The notes under the pieces are model-generated. The model worked only from the letters and a program-made list of their open reading frames with translations. It was not told the origin of the DNA and made no database searches. This document shows, in pieces, positions 1-8,262 of a stretch of 64,000 bases of DNA (position 1 is the first letter of the stretch; each line of letters starts with the position of its first letter). The translations under genes were made by a program, and so were the position numbers. The stretch comes from Ascidiimonas meishanensis (GTDB lineage: Bacteria > Bacteroidota > Bacteroidia > Flavobacteriales > Flavobacteriaceae): assembly GCF_037782385.1 (NCBI RefSeq), contig NZ_JBBEXD010000004.1:310001-374000 (forward strand), given 5' to 3'.

Positions 1-220
1 GGATGCATTAGAAAAAGCGGCGAATGATATTGAAAAGGTAGCGGAAGAGACAGAAGAAACCATAGAAAGTATTGCGGAAGAAGCCGAAAACACCGTAAAT
101 AAAGTAAAAGAAGGAGTAGAGGAAACTAAAGATGCCATTAATGACACTAAAGACGCCCTACAAAAAGCTGGCGAAGATGTTAAGAAAACGGGTGACTCTC
201 TCAAAAAGAAAATAGGATAA
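1..220 (+). CDS. Coiled-coil helical protein, 3' end only (5' end lies left of the window)
   Basis: The reading frame is open from base 2 to the TAA at 218-220 and encodes about 72 residues. They are almost entirely charged helix built from Glu, Lys, Ala and Asp, with repeated VEETKDAIND-like units, and end in a Lys-rich tail (KKTGDSLKKKIG). No catalytic motif is visible. The composition and spacing resemble the apolipoprotein/LEA-like helical proteins of Bacteroidota. The next gene (444-893) has the same style, so the two look like paralogues. Because the start is outside the window, it cannot be said whether this one is also a lipoprotein. A terminator follows directly. Confidence 0.6.
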   Translation, partial: DALEKAANDIEKVAEETEETIESIAEEAENTVNKVKEGVEETKDAINDTKDALQKAGEDVKKTGDSLKKKIG

Positions 221-243
221 TTCTATACATAATCAATCACGTT

Positions 244-274
244 AAACCTCTCACAACACTGAGAGGTTTTTTGT
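244..274 (+). terminator. Rho-independent terminator after the left-edge gene
   Basis: AAACCTCTC (244-252) pairs with GAGAGGTTT (261-269) around an 8-base loop and is followed by a T-rich tract (TTTTTTGTTTT). It lies 24 bases after the stop codon at 220. Confidence 0.85.
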
Positions 275-443
275 TTTCATATACCGGAATTCCCATTTCA
301 ATGACTCCTATTTATTTCATTCAAACTATTTCAACTTTCCTTTTACACAAACCTTAAAAAGCAAAATTTTTAGTTAATTATTAGACGAAATGGTTGTGAA
401 ACCAAGTTTTATTTGTATCTTAATTTTTAAATTTTTTTATAAA

Positions 444-893
444 ATGAAAAAAATAGCCCTTTATATACTTACATGCGTCGCAATTAGTTTTTCCATAAGT
501 TCATGCAATACGGAAGATCGTCAAAAACTACAAGAAGTTATGAGTAATACTTCAAAAGAAGTTGAGTTAGTAGTTGAAGATGTAGTAAAAGCTCAAGGAG
601 CGATAGAAAAAACATCAAAAGAAGTGAAAGCAACACTTGAGGAAGTTAATATAAACCTAGATGTTGAAGATATCGCAGTAGATACTAAACTAATAGATGA
701 AACATCTGTAGATGTAAAAACAATGGTTGAAATGGCTACAGAAGGCGCGGCAGCTGAGTCTAAAGAATTAGTTGAAAAATTAGCTTTAGAAACTTACAAA
801 AAAGTTCATGAAGAAGGGGTAAAAACCATTGCAAAAACCAAAGTCGCTTACGACAAGACAAAAGATGCGGTTAGAGCAGCTGGAAATAACTAA
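444..893 (+). CDS. Small helical lipoprotein of unknown function
   Basis: The frame is open from 390, but the start at 444 is preferred because it puts a lipoprotein signal at the N-terminus: MKKIALYILTC, a hydrophobic stretch, then FSISSC with Cys as the likely lipidated residue (about residue 22). The mature part (about 127 residues) is charged amphipathic helix rich in Glu, Lys, Val and Ala, with no known catalytic motif. It resembles the partial gene to its left, suggesting a local duplication. Probably anchored to an envelope membrane on the periplasmic or outer side. It stands alone, with 188 bases to the next gene. Function unknown; a structural or stress role is only a guess. Confidence 0.7.
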   Translation: MKKIALYILTCVAISFSISSCNTEDRQKLQEVMSNTSKEVELVVEDVVKAQGAIEKTSKEVKATLEEVNINLDVEDIAVDTKLIDETSVDVKTMVEMATEGAAAESKELVEKLALETYKKVHEEGVKTIAKTKVAYDKTKDAVRAAGNN

Positions 894-1081
894 TTTTAAA
901 TCCTTCCAAAAAACAATTAGATAACGAATTTATGGGTAATCAGCAGCACTCGGTTTTCACCAGAGACTTTCTATAAATTTTTTCTACAAAAACAGTGTTT
1001 TACACCTGTAAAAACAGGAAAAACCACCCCTTTTAATACATTCCCATTTACGAGATTTGAAGTATAAAGTATTTATCGGAA

Positions 1082-3943
1082 ATGGTACTCCCTCAACAAT
1101 TATATGCAAACTGTATAAATTGGTTCTCACTTCTAATTTTTAGAAAAAAAACAATTTTCTTTTTCATCCTTAAGCCGACCATTTGTGTCATCTTTATTGG
1201 TGGTACATTTAGTGCTAAAATTCAAGCACAATACTGGCATACCACTCATTATTCTGTTGAAAATGGACTTCCAGATAATTATATTTATGGTTTTGAAATG
1301 CAAAACGACTCCTTATTAATTGCAACAGATGGCGGCATTGCTTCTTTTGATGGTAAAAATTTCACTCCTTGGCATAGAGAACAGTTAAAATCACCCGTAG
1401 TTGTTTTTAAACCTAATCTAAAAGACTTAGTTGTTTGTTCGTGGCAAGATGGGCTTTTGATACAAAAAAAAGAAGGTTTTACAAAACTTAGCGACTTAAG
1501 AATTAACAAAGTAATAGCTTCTAGCAAAACTCATTTATTTTATAATTCTTATCGGAAAGATTACTTTCTAAATATAAACCCAAATAGGGAGTTAGATACA
1601 GTTATCAAGCTTAAAAATGAAGATAGCCATAGACTCGTTGCTTTAGATACAGCCCATATTATTATTTCACATCAAAATGCGCTCCATTTTTATGATTTCA
1701 ATGGAAAGATTCTTTTTCAAAGACAAGAAAACTTATTAGAAAAATCAGAAATACTTGCAGCCATCAACAACCAACTGTTTTTTGGTGGAAAAGACGGCGT
1801 GTTAAGGTGGTATGACAAAGAAGATTTCAAATCTACTTACAGCTATTTAATTGATCCACAAAAAAGTATCACCAAAATTAAAAACTACAGCAAACAACAA
1901 CTATTGATTCAAACTTCAGACCACAATGAAAATAATAATTTATACGTACTCACTTTCAATACGTCTTTCAAAAAAGTAATTAAAGCAGAAAAGATTTTTA
2001 GCGTCAAAAACGGCATCAGTGATCTTTTTGTGGTGAACCAACTAATCTATATTGCTTTATACGGTGATGGGTTTTTCAAAATACAACCCGCATTCATTAA
2101 ATCGTTTAACAAAGAAGATACAAAACTTCCTATTCCGAAATTTATTTTTGAAAATTCAGACGAACAATTGGTCTTTAGTACCGAAAACACCTTTTATACC
2201 TTAAAGGACGACGGAACTTTTAAAACAAAAAATATTCCCGTAAGAATTAGTGCTATTTTCAACAACCAGAACAAACTGTTTTATTCCTCTTTTAATAAAC
2301 TCTATGATGAACGTTTTACTAAAATTGCCGATGTTAGAGTAACCGATCTGTTGAAAAGCTCATCTGATGAATTGCTTTATTATTCCAAATACTATTTTGG
2401 AAGAATTCAAAAAGATAAACGTCCTGAAGAACTTTTTTGTGTAGATCATCAAGATGAGCATAAAAAAATAAACACCGGACTTTATGAAAATGGAAGTGTG
2501 TTTTTAGGCACTGAAAATGGCATTGTATTTCTTACTAAAAACAGGAATCACAATTGGCTTGAAACAGCACATATTTTATCTGAAAAATTTAACGGAAAAA
2601 CGGTTAATAAAATTCTTAAATTTAAAAATGGTTTATTAATTGCTACCCCTTATGAATTATATACGTATTCAAAAAATGAGCTGTCTGTTTTTAAATTTAA
2701 AACAGAACCTCTTCAAATTAACACTGTTTTTTTAGATCATGAAAATGACTTGTTTATAGGGACGGATAAGGGTCTTTGGGTATATCTTAAAAATCACTTT
2801 TATCAATTTACCAAAGAAAATGGAAGTAATTCAAATTTTATATACCACTTCTTTGAAGACAGTAATCATACGATTTGGATTATTTCTGGCAATGGAATTA
2901 TGCAACTTTTAAAACGTTGTATAGCTACTAGTAAACCTCCAAAAATTCAATTACATCCTCCAGAAAAAAATGAAAATGAAGTAGCCATCACATTCAAAAG
3001 TATTCAACACCTTTATCCAAAAGCAAGCAGATTTGAATATCAATTAAACAAATCAGAATGGAAACCTATTTCAAGTAAAAGAGTTGAGCTTTACAATCTT
3101 AAACCGGGTAATTATAAGTTCTCAGTAAGAGGCAAAAGTGTAAATAGTGTTTGGTCTTCAGAAAAGTCTGTTTCATTTGTTATTCTTCCTAAATGGTTTC
3201 AGACTTGGTGGTTTCGAATCTCAATTATGATTTTTCTTTTAAGTTTTACCACGTTCCTGTTCCTTAAACAGCTTTCTATTGCCAAAAAAAGGAATCAAAC
3301 ACTTACTAATGAAATGGATCAACGAATTTTACTTGAACAGAAAGTACAAAGACTACAAGAAGAAGTTGCCAGAGATTTTCATGATGAAATTGGCAACAAA
3401 ATTGCTTCTATGATTGGGCTTTCAAGCTTGCTAAAAGGAAAAAGTAATATTGAAAGCCAAAGAATTGAAAAAATCACTCTTCTGTCAAAAGACATCTATG
3501 AGACTGCAAAAGACTTTATCTGGTCTTTAAGTCCAAAAAATAACAATCTTAATAGTTTGTGCAAATATCTTAGAGATTATGGTGAAAATTTCTTTGATCT
3601 ATTTAGCGATATTGATTTTCTATATTATGAATCTTCACTTGAATCTTTTGACATTTCATACAAAAAAAGTAGACATTTAATTCTTGCCTACAAAGAAATA
3701 TTATCTAATGTAGTAAGACATGCGCAAGCCACAAAAGTTGTATTAAAAATAGATCAAGACCAAGAATTATTACTAATTACAATTCAAGATAATGGGATTG
3801 GCTTTAATGAAAATGATATAAATTTTGGGAACGGGCTTTTGAATATAAAAACAAGAATAAAATTGATGAATGCAAGCCTAACTCTTAATTCTTCACAAGG
3901 TGTTACTTATAAAATCAGGCTATCTGTAGACGCTATAAATTAG
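1082..3943 (+). CDS. Propeller-type sensor histidine kinase (Reg_prop/Y_Y_Y, HisKA_3, HATPase)
   Basis: A 953-residue membrane sensor kinase. An N-terminal hydrophobic segment (about residues 24-50, ending AKIQAQ) acts as signal/anchor. Residues about 52-620 form the periplasmic region with repeated two-component propeller motifs (YSVENGLPDN, ATDGGIASFDG, GTENGIVFL, GTDKGLWVY). A Y_Y_Y domain follows (LKPGNYKFSVRGKS), then a transmembrane segment near 710-730. The cytoplasmic part has a HisKA_3 dimerisation helix with the FHDEIGNKIA motif (phospho-acceptor His767) and an HATPase domain with N box (KEILSNVVRHA) and G boxes (DNGIGF, GNGLLNI). The cognate NarL-type regulator starts 7 bases downstream. 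This follows the one-polypeptide periplasmic sensor layout common in Bacteroidota, but without fused receiver and AraC domains. The ligand is unknown. Confidence 0.88.
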   Translation: MVLPQQLYANCINWFSLLIFRKKTIFFFILKPTICVIFIGGTFSAKIQAQYWHTTHYSVENGLPDNYIYGFEMQNDSLLIATDGGIASFDGKNFTPWHREQLKSPVVVFKPNLKDLVVCSWQDGLLIQKKEGFTKLSDLRINKVIASSKTHLFYNSYRKDYFLNINPNRELDTVIKLKNEDSHRLVALDTAHIIISHQNALHFYDFNGKILFQRQENLLEKSEILAAINNQLFFGGKDGVLRWYDKEDFKSTYSYLIDPQKSITKIKNYSKQQLLIQTSDHNENNNLYVLTFNTSFKKVIKAEKIFSVKNGISDLFVVNQLIYIALYGDGFFKIQPAFIKSFNKEDTKLPIPKFIFENSDEQLVFSTENTFYTLKDDGTFKTKNIPVRISAIFNNQNKLFYSSFNKLYDERFTKIADVRVTDLLKSSSDELLYYSKYYFGRIQKDKRPEELFCVDHQDEHKKINTGLYENGSVFLGTENGIVFLTKNRNHNWLETAHILSEKFNGKTVNKILKFKNGLLIATPYELYTYSKNELSVFKFKTEPLQINTVFLDHENDLFIGTDKGLWVYLKNHFYQFTKENGSNSNFIYHFFEDSNHTIWIISGNGIMQLLKRCIATSKPPKIQLHPPEKNENEVAITFKSIQHLYPKASRFEYQLNKSEWKPISSKRVELYNLKPGNYKFSVRGKSVNSVWSSEKSVSFVILPKWFQTWWFRISIMIFLLSFTTFLFLKQLSIAKKRNQTLTNEMDQRILLEQKVQRLQEEVARDFHDEIGNKIASMIGLSSLLKGKSNIESQRIEKITLLSKDIYETAKDFIWSLSPKNNNLNSLCKYLRDYGENFFDLFSDIDFLYYESSLESFDISYKKSRHLILAYKEILSNVVRHAQATKVVLKIDQDQELLLITIQDNGIGFNENDINFGNGLLNIKTRIKLMNASLTLNSSQGVTYKIRLSVDAIN

Positions 3944-3950
3944 TAAACAT

Positions 3951-4580
3951 ATGAAAACAACTTATGTATCTATTATTGAAGATAATTTAATTTTTAAGGA
4001 AAATATAAGCGAATACATCCAGAAACTAGACACTTATTTTTTACTAGGTGCTTATGAAAGTGCCGAAGCAGCTATAGAAGATTTCACGAATACAAATCAA
4101 CCAGACCTCATTTTAATGGATATTGGGTTGCCAGGTATTAATGGTATTGAAGGAACTAAAATTATCAAAAAAATGTATCCTAAAACAGATCTCATCATAG
4201 TAACTGTTTATGAGGACAGTGAAATGGTTTTTGAAGCGTTGAAAGCCGGTGCTTGCGGATATCTAACCAAGAGTATTGGCTTTCAGGAACTCAGCAAAGC
4301 ACTGGCTATTCTAGCTGCTGGCGGGGCACCTATGAGTCATAAAATTAGTAAAATGGTAGTGGATTCTTTTCAATTAAATCACAATGATAAAACCTTATCT
4401 ATTCGTGAAAAAGAAGTTCTCACCTTAATTGCTCAAGGCAAAACCTATAGTCATATCGCTCAAGAACTATTTATTTCCAAAACTACCGTTCGTACACATA
4501 TTAGAAATATCTATCAGAAGTTGCATGTACATTCAAAAGCAGAAGCAATTAAGGCTGCAAATGATAAAAAGATGATATAA
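3951..4580 (+). CDS. NarL/FixJ-family response regulator (REC plus LuxR HTH)
   Basis: A 209-residue regulator. The receiver domain spans residues 1-120 with the acidic pair Glu10-Asp11, phospho-acceptor Asp57 (LILMDIGLPG), the switch Thr near 85 and Lys107 (GYLTKS). A LuxR-type helix-turn-helix follows at about 145-205 (LSIREKEVLTLIAQG, then SKTTVRTHIRNIYQKL). It lies 7 bases after the HisKA_3 kinase, the usual partner for this output class, so the two almost certainly form one two-component operon. The target genes are not evident; the only close neighbour of interest is the convergent RiPP-like precursor. Confidence 0.92.
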   Translation: MKTTYVSIIEDNLIFKENISEYIQKLDTYFLLGAYESAEAAIEDFTNTNQPDLILMDIGLPGINGIEGTKIIKKMYPKTDLIIVTVYEDSEMVFEALKAGACGYLTKSIGFQELSKALAILAAGGAPMSHKISKMVVDSFQLNHNDKTLSIREKEVLTLIAQGKTYSHIAQELFISKTTVRTHIRNIYQKLHVHSKAEAIKAANDKKMI

Positions 4581-4602
4581 AAAACAGCCCATAAATGGGC
4601 TG
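4579..4602 (-). terminator. Terminator of the lanthipeptide-like gene, shared with the regulator end
   Basis: CAGCCCA (4585-4591) pairs with TGGGCTG (4596-4602) around loop TAAA. Read on the minus strand the stem is followed by six T residues (A-run 4579-4584), the normal layout for terminating the gene that ends at 4615. It overlaps the end of the plus-strand regulator. Confidence 0.75.
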
Positions 4603-4614
4603 CTCATAAATTGC

Positions 4615-4812
4615 TTAGGCACATAATGCTTCTGTGCACCAAAAAGTTTCACACCCATCCATAGTGGGCTCATAAATAACACAGTCTTTTCTCCTAGTTA
4701 TACAATTACAGGTGGCTGTTTCTGGCCCTCTCCCTTTAATTGCGTCTTTGTCAAGATTAGAAATTGTGTTCTTTTTTAAATTAAGTTTGCCATTTAAACT
4801 TCTTTTCTTCAT
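4615..4812 (-). CDS. Lanthipeptide-like RiPP precursor peptide (class I leader type)
   Basis: A 65-residue peptide read from the ATG at 4812 (MKKRSLNGKLNLKKNTISNL); an in-frame start nine codons earlier is less likely because the known leaders begin MKK. The leader carries the LxLKKxTIxxL pattern seen in Bacteroidota class I lanthipeptide precursors and runs to IKGRG, where a GG-type cleavage site would normally be. The core of about 36 residues contains six Cys (TCNC, KDC, DGC, FWC, ALC) with several Thr as possible dehydration sites. It is convergent with the two-component operon, and a terminator follows. No lanthipeptide dehydratase, cyclase or C39 transporter is in the window, so modification would have to be done in trans. 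Family call moderate, product structure unknown. Confidence 0.65.
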   Translation of the reverse strand: MKKRSLNGKLNLKKNTISNLDKDAIKGRGPETATCNCITRRKDCVIYEPTMDGCETFWCTEALCA

Positions 4813-4836
4813 AATATCATGTTTTTGATTATGAAT

Positions 4837-4844
4837 CAAAGGTA
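4837..4844 (-). promoter_or_regulatory. Possible -7 box of the precursor gene (TACCTTTG)
   Basis: Read on the minus strand this is TACCTTTG, matching the Bacteroidota -7 consensus TAnnTTTG, 24 bases before the chosen ATG. No TTTG is seen at the ideal -33 distance, so the assignment is tentative. Confidence 0.35.
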
Positions 4845-4991
4845 GAATCTATACAAATAGAGAGACTACTGCAAAATGTATGATTTTTTAATAATTTCTA
4901 TTACCTCCGAATAAAAAAGTCCGGTTAAAGACTTTTACAAAAAAAAGTAGCTACTCTTGAAAAAACTACTTCAAAGACGTTTAAAGATTTT

Positions 4992-5019
4992 GGATTGAGT
5001 TTATCTGTAAACTCAATCC
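4992..5019 (-). repeat. Perfect 12-bp inverted repeat downstream of the DUF2752 gene
   Basis: GGATTGAGTTTA (4992-5003) and TAAACTCAATCC (5008-5019) flank a TCTG loop. It lies 63 bases beyond the stop of the minus-strand DUF2752 gene and may end that operon, but it lacks a clean T tract on either side. Confidence 0.55.
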
Positions 5020-5081
5020 CACGTAAAAAAAGATTATACAAGTCACTACTTTTAAAATTATCTGCTTGTGATATGGTTCTA

Positions 5082-5474
5082 CTAAGTAGAGTATATTGTA
5101 TTTCTCCATATCCAAAAACTGACTATTAAAATAAGTATGATGAATATTGCTTTTGTTCCAAACAATAGCTTTCTCCATGCTAGTATTTTACTGTTTGGGT
5201 TTTTTATTGAGTCTAAAAAGAATCCTAGGGCAACATAAGGCATTGCTAATACAAGCAGTATATTCTGTTTTATTGCATTGCTAAATTTAAAATTTAGTAG
5301 TGCGTGAATTGCCCTTTGAGAACCACAACCAGGGCATTTATAACCTGTTAATTCTTTAAAGGAACATTTTGGAAAATAAGTATATTCAGCTGGATTATAA
5401 ATTTTATAAATAATAACCAATAGTACTAGGCCTAGGAGCATAGCACCCCAGAATCTTATTTTTTTAAAATCCAC
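5082..5474 (-). CDS. DUF2752 membrane protein
   Basis: A 130-residue protein with the DUF2752 signature: a short Cys-rich segment (CSFKELTGYKCPGCGSQRA) between the first transmembrane helix (about 9-25) and two later ones (about 70-90 and 105-122). The CPxCGxxRA motif is the hallmark of the family, whose biochemical role is unknown. The gene overlaps the end of the GYF/dispanin gene by 11 bases, so the two are translated from one transcript; the pairing of DUF2752 with dispanin-like proteins is recurrent in Bacteroidota. The start at 5474 is the only sensible one, just before the first helix. Confidence 0.85.
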   Translation of the reverse strand: MDFKKIRFWGAMLLGLVLLVIIYKIYNPAEYTYFPKCSFKELTGYKCPGCGSQRAIHALLNFKFSNAIKQNILLVLAMPYVALGFFLDSIKNPNSKILAWRKLLFGTKAIFIILILIVSFWIWRNTIYST

Positions 5475-5937
5475 TTACTGTTCCTATAATGGCGAGTATC
5501 AAATATATAACGCCTATCGCAAGTCCTAACCAAAAACTTACGCTTGTCCATTTTTTGGCATCTCTAGACGATCTATTTGCTCCTTCAATATCACCTGCAT
5601 AAAAACGTGACTCCACTTTTGCCGCATTTACAATGCCAGCAATTCCAAATGGTAAGCAACAGAACAAGGTTACTAAAATGGATTCCAGCAACCATGTTTT
5701 TGGAGGTTTTTGATTATTTACATTTCCCTCTGTACTGCTTATTGAATTAGCGCTAACCACTGGTGGAGGAGATAAAACAAATAGTTCATCCAATTCTGGA
5801 ACACCGCTAGCAGGCTTCCAATCTCCTAGTCCTTCAAACCATATTAGCGTTTCTCTGGAAATGTTTTTCTCTTTCAATTCTCCCAACGTGAATGGTCCAA
5901 ATTTATCTGTACCATCTGTGTAAAAATACTTTTTCAT
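5464..5937 (-). CDS. GYF_2 plus CD225/dispanin membrane protein
   Basis: A 157-residue protein of two parts. Residues 1-50 are a GYF_2 (DUF4339) domain (YFYTDGTDKFGPFTLGEL, then TLIWFEGLGDWKPA), a small presumed peptide-binding module. After a Pro/Ser/Asn linker, residues about 75-155 form a CD225/dispanin domain: a first membrane segment (SILVTLFCCLPFGIAGIV), the cytosolic loop with NAAKVESRF and a conserved GD, and a second helix at the C-terminus. Dispanin relatives include eukaryotic IFITM proteins that stiffen membranes; the bacterial role is unknown. First gene of a two-gene operon with DUF2752. Confidence 0.85.
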   Translation of the reverse strand: MKKYFYTDGTDKFGPFTLGELKEKNISRETLIWFEGLGDWKPASGVPELDELFVLSPPPVVSANSISSTEGNVNNQKPPKTWLLESILVTLFCCLPFGIAGIVNAAKVESRFYAGDIEGANRSSRDAKKWTSVSFWLGLAIGVIYLILAIIGTVSGF

Positions 5938-6330
5938 ATGAGGTATTTATTGTCTTTATAATCATTACCAACTTAGGCAGATTTGTATTAAAGAGATTTC
6001 TCTGATGTCCTTGAAGCCAAAACATTTTAGAAACCAATTATATACTCATTTTAAACATGTATCAACTGCTTGTATTATCTCTAACAAACCCAAACCTACT
6101 AAAAAAACGCCATTCTTCCATAACCAAACAACGAAATCCTATATGATTGAGTTAATAATTGCTTTCTTAAATATCAATAATTACGCATAAAATAAAAAAG
6201 TCTTTTTTATAAGGGTTAAGAAACTCAAAATATCTTCAACTGCTGCTAAATAAATAGATGTGCAAATGCAACATAAGGTCTTTTTAGACAAAACCGAGGC
6301 TTAAAAAATTGATTTTTAGGCTAAAGCATC
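5938..6330. other. Intergenic region without a recognisable gene
   Basis: About 390 bases between two minus-strand genes. An open frame at 6005-6190 has a biased Lys/Asn/Thr composition, no ribosome site and no recognisable fold, and is not called. The promoter of the GYF/dispanin operon should lie just after 5937. Confidence 0.5.
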
Positions 6331-7194
6331 CTAATCTCTAAAACCATAGAACAATTGACCAAAAAATCCTTTTGGAACCTTTTTATCTCCTGGAAAACCG
6401 AGTTTAATAGTTCCGCTATCTTCAGGGATATAATTGTAGCCAAACAAATAATCCCATAAGCTAAGGCTTATGCCAAAATTAACTCCGTATGTGCCTTTTG
6501 GCAACTTATGAGAATGATGGTATAAATGCATTACTGGATTGTTAAGAACATATTTTAAAGGTCCCCAAGATAATTTTATATTGGCATGGTTTAAATGCCC
6601 TATTGTGATTGCAAAAAAATGAACTATATAAGCTTGTTCTGGTTCAAAACCACCTAACAACATAACTCCTGCCGTTTTTAATGGTTTATACAATATATTT
6701 TCCATCCAATGATACCGTAAATGAGCAGCAAATCCCATTTCTTTTACACTGTGATGCACTTTATGAAATCGCCACAAAAGAGCATATTTATGAAGCAATA
6801 TATGGGTACACCACTGCACGAAATCCAGCACTACGAAGAACACTAGCAATTGCACCCAAACAGGCCATTCTGTAAGATCTAACAAAGCAAAGCTTTTGAT
6901 GGTTATCCCAGCTTTTTCAAATAATGTACCTATAATCTTATAAAACCCGCTGATAACCATAGCAAATAAGAAAAAATTGAAAAACATATAGAAGCCATCT
7001 AGCCAGAAATCCTTTCTGAATATTGCTTGATTCTTTCGCCACGGAAACATAATTTCTAAAATCCATACTATTAATGAAATCATCACAAGACCCCAAAAGT
7101 AGTTGGAGTACCATGGTACTTCCCAGAGGATGGATTTCCATGTCCACCGTACAGTTCCAGAAAAGCTATTCCAAAAGATTTCGAGATAATCCAT
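6331..7194 (-). CDS. Sterol desaturase / fatty acid hydroxylase family membrane enzyme
   Basis: A 287-residue integral membrane di-iron enzyme. The His clusters of the superfamily are present in order: HILLH (H131, H135), HKVHH (H144, H147, H148) and, near 222-230, HLYHHSH, with a further His in NHANIK before it. At least four hydrophobic segments (about 32-50, 65-90, 112-128, 172-198) surround them. Members hydroxylate or desaturate lipids using molecular oxygen; the substrate here cannot be read from the sequence, with carotenoid, sterol-like or ether lipids all possible. A SAM methyltransferase gene lies 47 bases upstream on the same strand, so the two may be co-transcribed. Confidence 0.88.
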   Translation of the reverse strand: MDYLEIFWNSFSGTVRWTWKSILWEVPWYSNYFWGLVMISLIVWILEIMFPWRKNQAIFRKDFWLDGFYMFFNFFLFAMVISGFYKIIGTLFEKAGITIKSFALLDLTEWPVWVQLLVFFVVLDFVQWCTHILLHKYALLWRFHKVHHSVKEMGFAAHLRYHWMENILYKPLKTAGVMLLGGFEPEQAYIVHFFAITIGHLNHANIKLSWGPLKYVLNNPVMHLYHHSHKLPKGTYGVNFGISLSLWDYLFGYNYIPEDSGTIKLGFPGDKKVPKGFFGQLFYGFRD

Positions 7195-7241
7195 TACAAA
7201 AATTAAATATTACTGTTTTAACTGAAAAAGATACTACTATT

Positions 7242-7835
7242 CTACACCTTTTCAAAGACCAATGTAGTCATACAACGCAAATCGTTTACATTGGTAGTTT
7301 TAATAGGTTCAATCAAGCTAAGCTTGAAATCGTTACAAATAGTATCTAAAATTTCTTGATTCATTAAAAAACGTTCATCACCATCTCTTAGCGCATAAAT
7401 GCCATTTTGAATATGCTCAAAAGCATTGTTTGTAGCAAAACTTGAAGCCATGCGCACAAGCAAACTCCCTTTTACTTTTAAAACTCTTTCCAACTCCGAT
7501 ATCATTTTATAAAAATGTGCTTTATCATTAGCAAAATGAAGCACTGCAGAAGTTATAATATGATCAAAAAAATGATTCTTAAATGGCATTTTTTTTATGT
7601 CTGATTTTATGAAATTCCCTGCACTTTCAGCATACATGATTTTTGCTTCTAAAATTGCTTCCTCAGAACAATCTACCCCATAAATATCAAATTTATTATG
7701 AAAGAACCATTTGAGATTACGACCATATCCGCATCCCGCATCTAATATTTTCTGTCCTTCGCTATAACGCCCTTTAAGTATTTGATCAATTACATAAATA
7801 TCTGTATTACCAATGAGTTTTGTAATCTCTTCCAT
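7242..7835 (-). CDS. Class I SAM-dependent methyltransferase
   Basis: A 197-residue protein with a Rossmann-type SAM fold: motif I ILDAGCGYGRN (about residues 31-41), an acidic end of strand 2 (YGVDCSEEAI), motif post-I with the FIKSDIKKMPF segment (SAM adenine contact Asp) and FDHIITSAVLHF as motif II. It belongs to the Methyltransf_11/25 group, acting on small molecules or lipids. It precedes the desaturase-like gene, and both may modify the same lipid, though this is inference. The acceptor substrate is unknown. Confidence 0.85.
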   Translation of the reverse strand: MEEITKLIGNTDIYVIDQILKGRYSEGQKILDAGCGYGRNLKWFFHNKFDIYGVDCSEEAILEAKIMYAESAGNFIKSDIKKMPFKNHFFDHIITSAVLHFANDKAHFYKMISELERVLKVKGSLLVRMASSFATNNAFEHIQNGIYALRDGDERFLMNQEILDTICNDFKLSLIEPIKTTNVNDLRCMTTLVFEKV

Positions 7836-8262
7836 GCCAACACTCTCTAAAAGTTCATAAAATTCTTAAGGCAAAGTTATCAAACTTAAAAGTGTGTTTT
7901 ATAGAAAGGTTGGGTCTTACTTATAAATAGTTCCTATATAAATTGTTCATATTTCTAATGGTTACCAACAACTAAATAATTAAGTGAAGTGAAACTTATA
8001 AGCATATATATATTGAACCTTAAAATAGAAAATGTTATAAAAATATCCTCTAAGCATAAAAACGTGCTTTGATTACATGATATTGACCATTTATGAATTT
8101 AAAATATAAAATTTCCTACACTTATTCTATATTCGTTACTTGTTCTATTACTAAAGTAATTTATTGCTTTTGATCATACCAAAATAGCGATCAAACTCGT
8201 TAATAGAATAACCTGAGAGTCACGCTGAAAATCTCATAAAGAGTAAGCAACAAATAATTTAT
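7836..8262. other. Divergent intergenic region
   Basis: About 430 very AT-rich bases between the divergent methyltransferase and the secreted-protein gene. It should hold promoters for both. No RNA gene, repeat or convincing small reading frame was found. Confidence 0.5.

Noticed and set aside
1285..1527. Minus-strand open frame inside the propeller kinase
   Set aside because: Lies wholly within a well-supported gene; no recognisable protein character.
4981..5178. 65-codon minus-strand frame overlapping the DUF2752 gene end
   Set aside because: Covers the inverted repeat and part of DUF2752 in another frame; composition not protein-like.
6005..6190. 61-codon plus-strand frame
   Set aside because: Biased low-complexity composition, no start signal, no neighbour logic.
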